Shown: positions 54,085-62,115 of the stretch, piece after piece
Layout of the letters: every line of letters begins with the position of its first letter
Position numbering within the stretch: position 1 is the first letter of the stretch
Assembly (NCBI GenBank): GCA_963750535.1
Contig: CAVVRF010000027.1
Span: 186,001 to 250,000, forward strand
DNA: 64,000 bases
Direction: 5' to 3'
DNA from: JAKFWF01 sp963750535
GTDB lineage: Bacteria > Pseudomonadota > Alphaproteobacteria > Rhizobiales > Hyphomicrobiaceae
Translations under genes and position numbers: made by a program
Notes under the pieces: model-generated
Database searches by the model: none
The model's input: the letters and a program-made list of their open reading frames with translations, nothing else
Told to the model about the DNA's origin: nothing

Positions 54085-54927
54085 ATGGCAATGAAAACCG
54101 TCCTGGTGCCCGTCCCCGTCAACGGCCCGATCATTCCCGTGCTCGAGACAGCGCATCTCTTCGCGTCGAAATACGATGCCTACATGGAAGGCGTCGTGTG
54201 GGAGTTCTTCACCTCGGACTTCGTCGCGGTCGATGGCTTCGGCGGCGGCTGGGTGCCGCCGGCGAAATCCCCGCCCGACAATCTCGTGCAGGAATGCCGG
54301 CAAGCGTTCGAGGCCTTCATGGCCCGCAAATCCGTCCCCGCCAGCGACGGCTTCATGAACCGATTGTCGTACAAGTGGTCAGACGAGACCAAGCTGCTGC
54401 AAAGCTCGATCGGCGAGCACAGCCGCATCTTCGACATCACCGTGTTCGGCTCGCCATCGGCAAAGGCCCACCCGATGCAGCAGGTGGCATTGGAAACGAC
54501 CCTGTTCGAAAGCGGCCGGCCGATCCTCGTGACCCCGCCCGACGCGCCGAAGAAGCTCGGCGACACCATCCTGGTAGCGTGGAACGGCAGCACCAAGTCG
54601 GCGCTGACCACGGCGCTCGCCATGCCGCTGCTCGAGAAGGCGAAGCGCGTGATCGTGCTTACCGTCGAAGGCGGCATGGTGCCGGGGCCGTCGGGCGGCG
54701 AGCTTGCCCGGCACCTGCGCGCCAACGGCGTGCCGGCGGAAGACCGCGCGGTGCCGCAGGGCGGTCTCAGCACCGGCGAGCGGATCCTCGCCGAGACCGC
54801 GTCGCTCGGCTGCGATCTCGTCGTCAAGGGCGCCTACACCCAGAGCCGGCTGCGGCAGATGATCTTCGGCGGCGCGACCCGCCACATCCTGCAGTCATCG
54901 CAGGTGCCGGTGTTCATGGCGCACTGA
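54085..54927 (+). CDS. Tandem-domain universal stress protein
   Basis: A 280-residue protein with two UspA-like halves. The first (TVLVPVPVNGPIIPVLETAH) is followed by an insertion with GWVPPAKSPPDNLVQ, the second has ILVAWNGSTKSALTTALAM, GGLSTGERILAETASLGCDL and the ATP loop GAYTQSRLRQMIFGGATRHI. Start ATG at 54085 follows AAAAGGAGG 5 bases upstream, an excellent ribosome site. Probably nucleotide-binding and stress-induced; no kinase domain here. Confidence 0.88.
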   Translation: MAMKTVLVPVPVNGPIIPVLETAHLFASKYDAYMEGVVWEFFTSDFVAVDGFGGGWVPPAKSPPDNLVQECRQAFEAFMARKSVPASDGFMNRLSYKWSDETKLLQSSIGEHSRIFDITVFGSPSAKAHPMQQVALETTLFESGRPILVTPPDAPKKLGDTILVAWNGSTKSALTTALAMPLLEKAKRVIVLTVEGGMVPGPSGGELARHLRANGVPAEDRAVPQGGLSTGERILAETASLGCDLVVKGAYTQSRLRQMIFGGATRHILQSSQVPVFMAH

Positions 54928-54982
54928 TTGCCGGCGCGCGGCGACCCTCGCCGCGTCAATCGGCCGCCACGCGCAATCGTCC

Positions 54983-55817
54983 TCAATAGCTGATCCGCGC
55001 CACCTCGCGCAGCGCATCCGAAGTGGTCGTCGGCAGGCCGAAGAACTCGAGGTAGGCCGGGATCTGCTCGAACAACATGTCGGTGCCGACCTGGATCTGG
55101 CAGCCGCGGGCGCGCGCCGCGGCGAGGAACGGCGTCAGCTCCTGCTTCATCACCACCTCGCCGACGAACGTCGACGGCGCCAGCCGCGACACCTCCATCG
55201 GCAGCGGGTCGTCCACCTTCATGCCAAGCGGCGTGGCGTTGACGACCACGTCCCAGCCCGCCGGATCGATCGAGCCGAGCGACACCCGCAAGCTGGAATA
55301 ATGCTCGCGCAGGCGGTCGCGCAGGGATTTCACCGTCGGGGCATGGGCGTCGTAGAGGGCGATCTCGGCCACTCCCGCCTTGGCGAGCGACGCCGCGATC
55401 GCCGATCCGACGCCGCCGCACCCGACCACCAGCACGCGCGCGCCGCGCAGCTTGCGGCCCTTGCGCGCCACGCCGCGGACGAAGCCTTCGCCGTCGAACA
55501 TGTCGCCGACGAGACGGCCGCCGGGATCGAGCCGCACCGCGTTGCATGAGCCGGCGATCCGCGCCGTCGCCGAAGCCTCGTCCATCAGCGCGAGGGTCGT
55601 CATCTTGTGCGGCATGGTGACGAGCGCACCGAGGATGTTCGGTCAGCCGGAACACCTTCCGCAGGAACGCTGGATAGATGTCCGGCCGGCATCCCATCGG
55701 CACCACCACGGCGTCGATCCCGTGCGTCTGGAAGTACGGATTGAAGATCATCGGCGCCTTGAAGGTCTCGGTCGGGTAACCGAGGTGCGCAATCAGCCTG
55801 GTCGTGCCACGGATCAT
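54983..55817 (-). pseudogene. aroE: Shikimate dehydrogenase-like protein, single-base frameshift
   Basis: A 277-residue AroE-superfamily enzyme read in two frames: N-terminal RLIAHLGYPTETFKAPMIFN and FLRKVFRLT, then NILGALVTMPHKMTTLALMD, MFDGEGFVRGV and the NAD(P) loop VVGCGGVGSAIAASLAKAG. One extra base near 55640 is responsible. The catalytic Lys of TMPHK and an Asp (FDGEGF) are present, but the canonical SLSPxxHN serines are replaced by TFKAPMIFN, so it may act on another substrate. Adjacent to aroQ. Confidence 0.75.
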
Positions 55818-55865
55818 CGTTAACCCATTTTGGAAGCGTTGAAGTTCATCGACCCGCCGCCCGCA

Positions 55866-56315
55866 TCAGGTTCGCTTTTCGTCGATCAGCCGGGCGATAC
55901 GACGCAACCCCAGCTGATAGCCCTGCGTGCCGCAGCCGGCGATCACGCCGTCGGCGCGCAGCGAGACATAAGAGTGGTGCCGGAACGCCTCGCGCTTGTG
56001 CACGTTCGAGATGTGCACCTCGATCACCGGCTGCTCGAAGGTATTGAGCGCGTCGAGGATGGCAACGGAGGTGTGCGTATATGCCGCCGGGTTGATGACG
56101 ATGCCGGCGGCGGTTTCCCGCGCCTCGTGGATCCAGTCGATGATCTCGTGCTCGCGATTGGACTGGTGGAAGGCGATCTCGAGTCCGAGCTCGCGACCCA
56201 GCGCCCGGCAGTCGCGCTCCACGTCGGCCAGCGTCTCGTGGCCGTAGATGTGCGGCTGGCGCTTGCCCAGCAGATTGAGGTTCGGACCATTCAGGACGTA
56301 GACGAGGCGGCTCAT
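55866..56315 (-). CDS. aroQ: Type II 3-dehydroquinate dehydratase
   Basis: A 149-residue dodecameric dehydroquinase. The active-site Tyr/Arg loop lies in NGPNLNLLGKRQPHIYG (around residues 9-25), followed by FHQSNREHEIIDWIHEAR, INPAAYTHTSVAILDAL, IEVHISNVHKREAFRHHSYV and GCGTQGYQLGLRRI. It dehydrates 3-dehydroquinate to 3-dehydroshikimate, either in biosynthesis or quinate catabolism. Overlap with an AroE-like gene and nearby aromatic dioxygenase suggests a catabolic context. Confidence 0.93.
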   Translation of the reverse strand: MSRLVYVLNGPNLNLLGKRQPHIYGHETLADVERDCRALGRELGLEIAFHQSNREHEIIDWIHEARETAAGIVINPAAYTHTSVAILDALNTFEQPVIEVHISNVHKREAFRHHSYVSLRADGVIAGCGTQGYQLGLRRIARLIDEKRT

Positions 56316-56545
56316 GCTGCGAATGCTTCCACGCTATTGTTGTTGGATCGGTCGTGCGCCCGGCCGCAGATCGGTGTCGGCGCGGATGTTGGCGAACCGG
56401 CGGGGCAACCGTCAATGAAAATGATCCGCAATGATTTCCAGCCGCGGCCGCCGCCCGTGTATTGTCGCTGCACCACAATCGAAGGCTTGCCGACGGCGCG
56501 GCACGACGCGCAGTATCGCGCCACCAACGAGCGGAGGCCGACGCC

Positions 56546-57439
56546 TTGATCCTGAAGAGCCACCACGATGTGACGGCGGATGCGTTGGCGGTGATGGCGC
56601 GCACCAGCGACCCGCGCCTGCGCACCATCATGGAATCGCTGGTCAGGCACCTTCATGCGTTCATCCGCGACGTTCGCCTCACCGAGGCCGAGCTCCGCGA
56701 GGCTGCCGCCATCATCAACGAGATCGGCCAGCGCACCACCGATACCCACAACGAGGCGATCCTGATGGCGGGCTCGCTCGGCGTGTCGTCGCTGGTCTGC
56801 CTGCTCAACAACGGCGACAACGGCAACGCCGAGACCTCGCAGTCCCTGCTCGGACCGTTCTGGCGATTGAACTCGCCGCGGGTCGAGAACGGCGGCTCGA
56901 TCGTGCGGTCCGAAACGCCAGGCGAGCCGCTGCTGGTGACCGGGCGAGTGGTCGATCGCACCGGCAAGCCGGTCGCCGGCGCCGAGGTCGACATCTGGCA
57001 TGCTTCCCCGGTCGGCCTCTACGAGAACCAGGACCCCGGTCAGGCCGACATGAACCTGCGCGGCAAGTTCACCACCAATGCGGATGGCCGCTTCTGGCTG
57101 CGCACGGTGAAGATGGTCGGCTATCCGCTGCCGACCGACGGCGTCGTCGGCCGCCTGTTGAAAGCCCAGAACCGGCATCCCTACCGGCCGGCGCACCTGC
57201 ATGCCCTGATCGTCAAGCCGGGCTTCAAGGTGCTGATCAGCCAGGTCTACGACCCTGGCGATCCGCATATCGACAGCGACGTGCAGTTCGGCGTCACCCG
57301 CGCCCTCGTCGGCGACTTCCTGCGCCACGACGAGGCGCACCCGTCCGATCCGGCCATCGTGCCGCCGTGGTACTCGCTCGACTACACCTATGTCATGGAG
57401 CCGGGCGAGACGGTGCTGCCGCGCGCGCCGATCAAGTAG
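56546..57439 (+). CDS. Hydroxyquinol 1,2-dioxygenase-like intradiol dioxygenase
   Basis: A 297-residue intradiol ring-cleavage enzyme. The nonheme Fe(III) ligands are in place: Tyr159 in PVGLYENQD, Tyr193 in VGYPLPTDGV, His217 and His219 in YRPAHLHA. The N-terminal helical domain contains EILMAGSLGVSSLVCLLNN-like helices and the GPFWRLNSPRVENGGSIVR signature of hydroxyquinol dioxygenases. I chose a TTG at 56546, with GGAGG 8 bases upstream. It cleaves hydroxyquinol (or a catechol) to maleylacetate-type products. Confidence 0.87.
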   Translation: MILKSHHDVTADALAVMARTSDPRLRTIMESLVRHLHAFIRDVRLTEAELREAAAIINEIGQRTTDTHNEAILMAGSLGVSSLVCLLNNGDNGNAETSQSLLGPFWRLNSPRVENGGSIVRSETPGEPLLVTGRVVDRTGKPVAGAEVDIWHASPVGLYENQDPGQADMNLRGKFTTNADGRFWLRTVKMVGYPLPTDGVVGRLLKAQNRHPYRPAHLHALIVKPGFKVLISQVYDPGDPHIDSDVQFGVTRALVGDFLRHDEAHPSDPAIVPPWYSLDYTYVMEPGETVLPRAPIK

Positions 57440-57523
57440 CCAATCGATCATCACCTGCCGTCGAGGAAACCCCATGCCGAGCCCCAGCGATCGCGGCAAG
57501 GCCGCAGAACAGGACGACATGCG

Positions 57524-58393
57524 ATGAAGACATTGACGATCGGCGACGTGACCATCACCAGCATCATCGAGCGCGATGGGCCCTGGCGCCGGCCCGAGGA
57601 AATGTTTCCGGCCTACGATCCGGTGGTCGGCGCCCGGCATCTGGCCGAGCTCGATCCGGTCGTGTTCGATCCGGCGTCCGGCAAGATGGTAATCACCTAT
57701 CAGACGTTCGTGGTGCGCACGCCGAAACACACGGTGCTGATCGACACCTGCACTGGCGAGGACAAGGGCTATCCGGCGCCAATGGACTTCCCGAAGCAGC
57801 CCTGGATCGACAACTTCCGCGCAGCCGGCCTTCGCTTCGAGGATATCGACTACGTGTTCTGCACGCATCTGCACATCGACCATTGCGGCTGGAACACGGT
57901 GCTGCGCGACGGCCGCTGGGTCCCGACGTTTCCCAACGCCAGGTACATCTTCCACAAAGACGAGTACGCCCACTGGGAGGCGGCAACGCAGCGCGGCGAG
58001 AACCCGCCCGGCAACGTGTGGACCTACAATTGCCGGCCGATCGTCGAGGCCGGCCAGGCGCTGCTGGTCGATGACGCCTTCGAGCTCGACCACACCTTCA
58101 CCCTGACGCCGACGCCCGGCCACTCACCGTGCCACTGCTGCGTCGACATCCGCTCGAAGGGCCAGCACGCGGTCGTCACCGGCGACATGATGCATCATGC
58201 CCTGCAATGCCGCGAGCCCGACTGGTCGACGATCTTCTGCACCGACCGCGAGCAGGCGGCGAGGTCGCGGCGGCGGTTCCTCGGCTCGGTCGCCGACAGC
58301 GCCACGCTGGTGCTGCCGATCCACTTCCCGAACCCGACCGTCGGTCGCGTCAGCGCCGATGGCGAGCGCTTCAAGTACGAGTTCGTCCGCTAG
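57524..58393 (+). CDS. Metallo-beta-lactamase fold hydrolase
   Basis: A 289-residue MBL-fold hydrolase with the zinc motif CTHLHIDHCGWN (His115, His117, Asp119, His120), TPTPGHSPCHCC supplying another His, and GDMMHHALQCREPDW plus VLPIHFPNPTVGRV as the late ligands. Lactonase/AHL-lactonase-like members have this layout. It follows the dioxygenase gene by 84 bases in the same direction, so a lactonase step of the same pathway is a plausible inference. Confidence 0.85.
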   Translation: MKTLTIGDVTITSIIERDGPWRRPEEMFPAYDPVVGARHLAELDPVVFDPASGKMVITYQTFVVRTPKHTVLIDTCTGEDKGYPAPMDFPKQPWIDNFRAAGLRFEDIDYVFCTHLHIDHCGWNTVLRDGRWVPTFPNARYIFHKDEYAHWEAATQRGENPPGNVWTYNCRPIVEAGQALLVDDAFELDHTFTLTPTPGHSPCHCCVDIRSKGQHAVVTGDMMHHALQCREPDWSTIFCTDREQAARSRRRFLGSVADSATLVLPIHFPNPTVGRVSADGERFKYEFVR

Positions 58394-58440
58394 TGTCTTT
58401 CAGATCCAGATGGAATCGCGGAGGTTCGAGGGCTGCTCCC

Positions 58441-58631
58441 GTCCTCTCCCCCGCCACTTCGGGGGAGAGGGCAGAGGCCGGCATGTTTTGCCGGCCGAGG
58501 GTGAGGGGCGGCCGCTTGCTCGCAAGCCAACGCCCACCTCCATGAGCAAGTTCTTGGCGGCATTCGAGCAAATAGCCGCCCCTCTCCCTGACCCTCTCCC
58601 CCTGCGCGCAATGAGCGCTTGGGGGAGAGGG
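58441..58631. repeat. Intergenic hairpin cluster
   Basis: Several inverted repeats: CCTCTCCCCC (58443-58452) with GGGGGAGAGG (58461-58470), GGCCGGC (58476-58482) with GCCGGCC (58490-58496), and CCCTCTCCCCC (58592-58602) with GGGGGAGAGGG (58621-58631). Together they resemble the C/G-rich mosaic repeats common between genes of Hyphomicrobiales. Non-coding. Confidence 0.5.
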
Positions 58632-58660
58632 AAAGGTCGCCGGCGGCATCAACACAGGTG

Positions 58661-58795
58661 TCATCCTCGGCCTCGTGCCGAGGACCCATCGCACAGCATC
58701 AATGGTTCTAGCGGTCGGCGCGCGTCGAGCCGCCATGCCGGGCCGCCGGCCGATCCCCGCGGCACCATGGGTCCTCGGGCCAAGCCCGAGGATGA
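58661..58795. repeat. REPIN-like inverted REP pair
   Basis: Two 29-base copies in opposite orientation, TCATCCTCGGCC...CCGAGGACCCAT at 58661-58689 and the reverse at 58767-58795, about 25 of 29 bases matching, enclosing 77 bases. Each copy is itself palindromic (CCTCGG...CCGAGG). This is the layout of REP doublets; they are probably mobilised by an unlinked tyrosine transposase (RAYT). Confidence 0.55.
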
Positions 58796-58864
58796 CGGCG
58801 GTGGGGATGTGAAGGCAGATGCTCCGCCCGCTTCACGCCCGCCTTACGACAGGCAGTGGGAAGC

Positions 58865-59323
58865 TCAGGCCTGGGCCTCGATCTGCTTCGCCGACCGCGC
58901 GCCGCTGATCGCGATCGACCGCGGCTTCATGCGCTCGGGCAGGTTGCGCACCAGGTCGATGTGCAGCAGGCCGTCCTTGATCTCGGCACCCGCGACCTCG
59001 ACATGGTCGGCGAGCTGGAAGCGGCGCTCGAAGGCGCGCTGCGCGATGCCGCGATGCAGATACTCGGCCGGCTTGCCGGATTCGGCCGGCTTCGCGCCCT
59101 TGACGGTCAGCGCCGTCTCCTTGACCTCGATCTTGAGGTCGGCGTCGGTGAAGCCGGCGACCGCCATGGTGATCCGGTACTTGTTATCGGCGAGGCGCTC
59201 GATGTTGTAGGGCGGGTAGCCATTGCCTTCGCCATCGACGCCGCTCGCGGCATCGAGCAGGTTGGCCAGGCGGTCGAAACCGATGGTGGAGCGATAGAGC
59301 GGGGAGAAATCGAAGGGTCGCAT
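58865..59323 (-). CDS. ibpA: Hsp20/alpha-crystallin family small heat shock protein
   Basis: A 152-residue small heat shock protein. N-terminal MRPFDFSPLYRSTIGFDRLA and the alpha-crystallin domain (YNIERLADNKYRITMAVAGF, DLKIEVKETALTVKG, AFERRFQLADHVEVAGAEI, NGLLHIDL-like) are plain, with the short IbpA-type C-terminus. It binds unfolding proteins in the cytoplasm. It is preceded by a strong AGGAGGA ribosome site sequestered in a predicted hairpin and a sigma-32-type promoter. Confidence 0.93.
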   Translation of the reverse strand: MRPFDFSPLYRSTIGFDRLANLLDAASGVDGEGNGYPPYNIERLADNKYRITMAVAGFTDADLKIEVKETALTVKGAKPAESGKPAEYLHRGIAQRAFERRFQLADHVEVAGAEIKDGLLHIDLVRNLPERMKPRSIAISGARSAKQIEAQA

Positions 59324-59420
59324 CTTTTAGTCCTCCTGATGAAGCGACTGGTCGAATGCCTCGCCGTTGCTGGCCGAGGCTGCTTGCAACCGGCACCCTT
59401 TCGAGGCCTGCCGGTCATCC
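59324..59420 (-). promoter_or_regulatory. ROSE-like RNA thermometer in the hsp20 leader
   Basis: The 94-97-base leader folds into three hairpins. The first pairs ACCGGCA with TGCCGGT; the second GCCTCG with CGAGGC. The last pairs AGUC-G-CUUC with GGAGGACU across an AUCA loop, so UCGCU opposes AGGA with a bulged G, the ROSE hallmark, and buries the Shine-Dalgarno. Pairings were read by eye; temperature response is inferred from the family. Confidence 0.6.
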
Positions 59421-59423
59421 CAG

Positions 59424-59451
59424 AGATAGGCACCGCCCATCCGCTTTCAAG
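59424..59451 (-). promoter_or_regulatory. Sigma-32-type promoter of hsp20
   Basis: On the minus strand CTTGAAA (59445-59451) is followed after 14 bases by CCTATCT (59424-59430), matching the alphaproteobacterial heat-shock consensus. The expected start lies near 59417, giving the ROSE-like leader. Confidence 0.65.
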
Positions 59452-59612
59452 AGCCGCATCGGCCCGCCGGGCGACGCAGCTGTCGCACCCGCCCGACGCC
59501 TGCCGGACGCGCCTGCAGATATCCGCGACCTCGTTCTGTGGAACAGCTCTGTGGCCAAGCAGTCGCGGCGGCCCAGATCGGCAAAGCCGGGCGATCGCCG
59601 GCATGAATTTTC

Positions 59613-60272
59613 ATGCTATGTTCATCTGCGGGCCTGGATTGTGCCCGTGTTGCGTCGAGCTATGGGGAGGCGTCCCTTCTATCGACACTTCGGAGACGTT
59701 CCCATGTTCATCTCCTCCAGACGACCCTGGCTGGCGCCGCGCTGACGAGCCTGGCGCTGATCGCCGGACAGCCATCGCCGGCGTCGGCCGCCGACATCTA
59801 CGACAAGTACGGCCCGAGGACTTCGTCACCCTACGACGATCCACGTTACGCCGACATCTATGCTCTGCCGCCGCCACCGCCGCCACCGCGCCCGGTCGCG
59901 CCGCGTTATGCGCCGGGACCGGAATATGCCGAGCCGCTCTACGAGCGCCCATATGCCTATCGCGAGCCGGTGCCGGCGCCGCGCGACCGCTATGGCTACC
60001 TCAGGCCGATGGAGCCGCGCCCTTATCGCACCGACGAGCACTGTGTGCCGCGCGGCGAGATCAGGCGTGCACTGGTCGGCGAAGGCTGGCGCGATTTCGA
60101 GGATGCGGAGTTCCGTGGCCCGGTCGCGCTGGTGCGGGCACGCCGTCCGAACGGCCAGCTCTATGCGCTGGAGGTCGACCGTTGCACCGGCAACATCGTG
60201 CGTGCCCGGCCGCTCGACGATCGCCCGGTTCCCTACGCGTATCGTGACCGATATGACGGCAGCGCCTACTGA
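59613..60272 (+). CDS. Exported PepSY-like protein
   Basis: About 220 residues as read, with a hydrophobic segment (TTLAGAALTSLALIAGQ) then PSPASA, a Pro/Tyr-rich linker and a C-terminal PepSY-like domain (GEIRRALVGEGWRDFEDAEF, LYALEVDRCTGNIVRARPLD). The in-frame start at 59613 is odd. A better start, ATG 59704, has GGAGA 8 bases upstream but is one frame off; one missing base near 59715 would join it to the signal peptide. Periplasmic, function unknown. Confidence 0.5.
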   Translation: MLCSSAGLDCARVASSYGEASLLSTLRRRSHVHLLQTTLAGAALTSLALIAGQPSPASAADIYDKYGPRTSSPYDDPRYADIYALPPPPPPPRPVAPRYAPGPEYAEPLYERPYAYREPVPAPRDRYGYLRPMEPRPYRTDEHCVPRGEIRRALVGEGWRDFEDAEFRGPVALVRARRPNGQLYALEVDRCTGNIVRARPLDDRPVPYAYRDRYDGSAY

Positions 60273-60355
60273 CGATCGGCCCGGCCTGTTGGAATCGGCG
60301 GCACGCTGCTATAGCGGATGACAAGGCAAAGTGCCGCCAGCCAACGGGATTTCCC

Positions 60356-61327
60356 ATGACGCAGACTGCCGCGCTGTACGGACACGTGCGCAACCCGGTG
60401 CCGAGCGGCGCGGTAGTCGGTTTTTGCGCCGGCTATGACGGCAAGCTGATGCGCTACGCGCGTTGGCAGCCGACCCGGACGCCGCAGCGCGGCACCATCG
60501 TCTGCCTGCCCGGCCGCAGCGAATTCATCGAGCGCTATTTCGAGACCATCGGCGACTTGCGCCGCCGCGGCTTCACCGTCGCCGCCTTGGATTGGCGCGG
60601 CCAGGGCGGCTCGTATCGGCCGCTCTCCAATCCGCGCAAGGGCCACATCAACGACTTCTCCGAGTACGATCGCGACCTCGACTGCTTCATGAGCGAGGTG
60701 GTGATGCCGAACTGCCCGCCCCCCTATTACGGGTTCGGGCACTCGATGGGCGGCCACATCCTGCTGCGCGAGGCCGGATTTGCCGACAGCCCGTTCGAGC
60801 GCATCATCGTCACCGCGCCGATGCTCGAGTTTCACCCCTCGCGCGTCGGCGCGCCGCACTGGCTGGCACGAATCTATGCCGCCGTCGGCGCGAACTGCGG
60901 ATTCGGCACGTCCTACGTGCTCGGCGGCAGCGACGACTTCGAGGAGAGCAGCACCTTCGAGGGCAACCCGCTGACCTCCGACCGGGAGCGCTTCGATCGC
61001 AACAAGGCGCTGGCGGTGATCGCGCCGCAGCTCTGCATCGGCGCAGCGACGATCAAGTGGCTGCACGCCGCCTACCGCTCGATGGCAATGCTCAACGACC
61101 CCTCCTATCCGGCGCGGGTCAAGGTGCCGCTGCTGCTGTTCGTGGCCGGCGCCGACACCATCGTGCTGCCGCGGGCGATCGAGGATTTCGCCACCCGGCT
61201 CAAGGTCGGGCGCGACGTGATGCTCGCCACCTCCCGGCACGAGATCCTGCAGGAGACCGATGACATCCGCGGGCGCTTCTGGGCCGCTTTCGACGCATAT
61301 CTCGGGATCGAGGCGCGCGCCGCCTGA
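60356..61327 (+). CDS. Alpha/beta hydrolase (lysophospholipase-like)
   Basis: A 323-residue serine hydrolase. The nucleophile elbow GHSMGG has Ser130, the oxyanion strand is GTIVCLPGRSEFIERY (RSE), and later DTIVLPRAIEDF and SRHEILQETDDIR supply the Asp and His. This fits the PldB/monoacylglycerol lipase family. No signal peptide is seen. Neighbours give no clue to the substrate. Confidence 0.85.
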   Translation: MTQTAALYGHVRNPVPSGAVVGFCAGYDGKLMRYARWQPTRTPQRGTIVCLPGRSEFIERYFETIGDLRRRGFTVAALDWRGQGGSYRPLSNPRKGHINDFSEYDRDLDCFMSEVVMPNCPPPYYGFGHSMGGHILLREAGFADSPFERIIVTAPMLEFHPSRVGAPHWLARIYAAVGANCGFGTSYVLGGSDDFEESSTFEGNPLTSDRERFDRNKALAVIAPQLCIGAATIKWLHAAYRSMAMLNDPSYPARVKVPLLLFVAGADTIVLPRAIEDFATRLKVGRDVMLATSRHEILQETDDIRGRFWAAFDAYLGIEARAA

Positions 61328-61334
61328 CAGCATT

Positions 61335-61375
61335 GGTTCATGTTCATGGAACTATTGAAGATTAGGACATGAACC
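61335..61375. promoter_or_regulatory. Inverted repeat over the arsR-type start
   Basis: GGTTCATGT (61335-61343) is inverted as ACATGAACC (61367-61375), with the ATG at 61369 inside the right arm; a second, shorter TTCA...TGAA lies between. The location is typical of autoregulatory ArsR operators. Seen in the sequence, function inferred. Confidence 0.4.
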
Positions 61376-61728
61376 GGCATATATGTGCAATGCAGCGCCC
61401 ATTTCTCCATCCCCCGCTCGACGATGTAACGCTGGAAAGCGTGTTGTATGCGCTAGCCGATCCGGTCCGCCTGTCGATCGTTTGCAAGCTGTCGCAGGGC
61501 AATTGCCCGATGAACTGCTCGTCGGCGGCGCCGACCCGGCTGCCGAAATCGACGCAGTCGCACCACTACCAGGTGCTGCGCGAAGCCGGTCTTATCCGCT
61601 CAGAGCGGCGTGGCACCGAGGTTGTGAACACGCTCCGCTGCAGTGAGATCAACCAGAAGTTCCCCGACATCATCCCGGCCATCCTGGCCGCCGCCGTGCG
61701 GCTGCACGCCTGCGAGGAAAAGGCCTGA
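61369..61728 (+). CDS. ArsR family transcriptional regulator
   Basis: A 119-residue winged-helix regulator: ALADPVRLSIVCKLSQG, KSTQSHHYQVLREAGLIRS and RGTEVVNTLRCSEI correspond to the ArsR helix-turn-helix and wing. The motif CPMNCSS offers cysteines, but the canonical ELCVCDL metal motif is not present, so the inducer is unknown. ATG 61369 or 61390. The operator-like inverted repeat overlaps its start. Confidence 0.85.
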   Translation: MNRHICAMQRPFLHPPLDDVTLESVLYALADPVRLSIVCKLSQGNCPMNCSSAAPTRLPKSTQSHHYQVLREAGLIRSERRGTEVVNTLRCSEINQKFPDIIPAILAAAVRLHACEEKA

Positions 61729-61819
61729 GGGCGCACTTGCCACAATCGAGCGGGCATCGAGCACGGTTCGCCATTGCCGAGCGCGCCGCGAACGATTAAA
61801 GACATGGCCCGGCCAAGCA

Positions 61820-61896
61820 GCACCCATAGCTCAGCTGGATAGAGCGTTGCCCTCCGAAGGCAAAGGTCACAAGTTCGAATCTTGTTGGGTGCGCCA
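61820..61896 (+). tRNA. tRNA-Arg (anticodon CCG)
   Basis: A 77-base tRNA with acceptor GCACCCA paired to TGGGTGC, anticodon stem TTGCC/GGCAA, loop CTCCGAA with CCG at 61854-61856, T-loop TTCGAAT and encoded GCCA end. It reads CGG codons. A recombinase remnant begins at its 3' end. Confidence 0.95.
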
Positions 61897-62115
61897 TTTC
61901 GGAACAATGCTGCGAACCCCGGGCACGGGACCGCCGTTGGCGGTTACGGCGGCTTCCAGCACGTCCTTGCGGCTCAGGATGCGGATCTGGCGGTCATCGA
62001 CCTCGATGCGGTCGACGAGTACCTCCCTGGCGATCTCGAACACGTTATCGCCGATTTCGATCCGCAATCTGTACAGAAAAGCTTGACGAAGGACACGTTT
62101 GACTACGATCATAGT
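61867..62115 (-). pseudogene. C-terminal remnant of a serine recombinase
   Basis: On the minus strand the last readable segment is REVLVDRIEVDDRQIRIL, DVLEAAVTANGG and PGVRSIVPKWR, which matches the C-terminal tail of large serine recombinases that integrate at tRNA genes. It ends inside the tRNA-Arg. The upstream catalytic and zinc-ribbon domains are not recognisable before 62115, so this is a decayed remnant. Confidence 0.5.

Noticed and set aside
56312..58123. Long 603-residue frame opposite the dioxygenase and MBL genes
   Set aside because: Antisense to genes with complete catalytic motifs.
61566..61907. A minus-strand frame reading NKIRTCDLCLRRATLYPAELW
   Set aside because: This is the reverse complement of the tRNA-Arg, a well-known false gene pattern.
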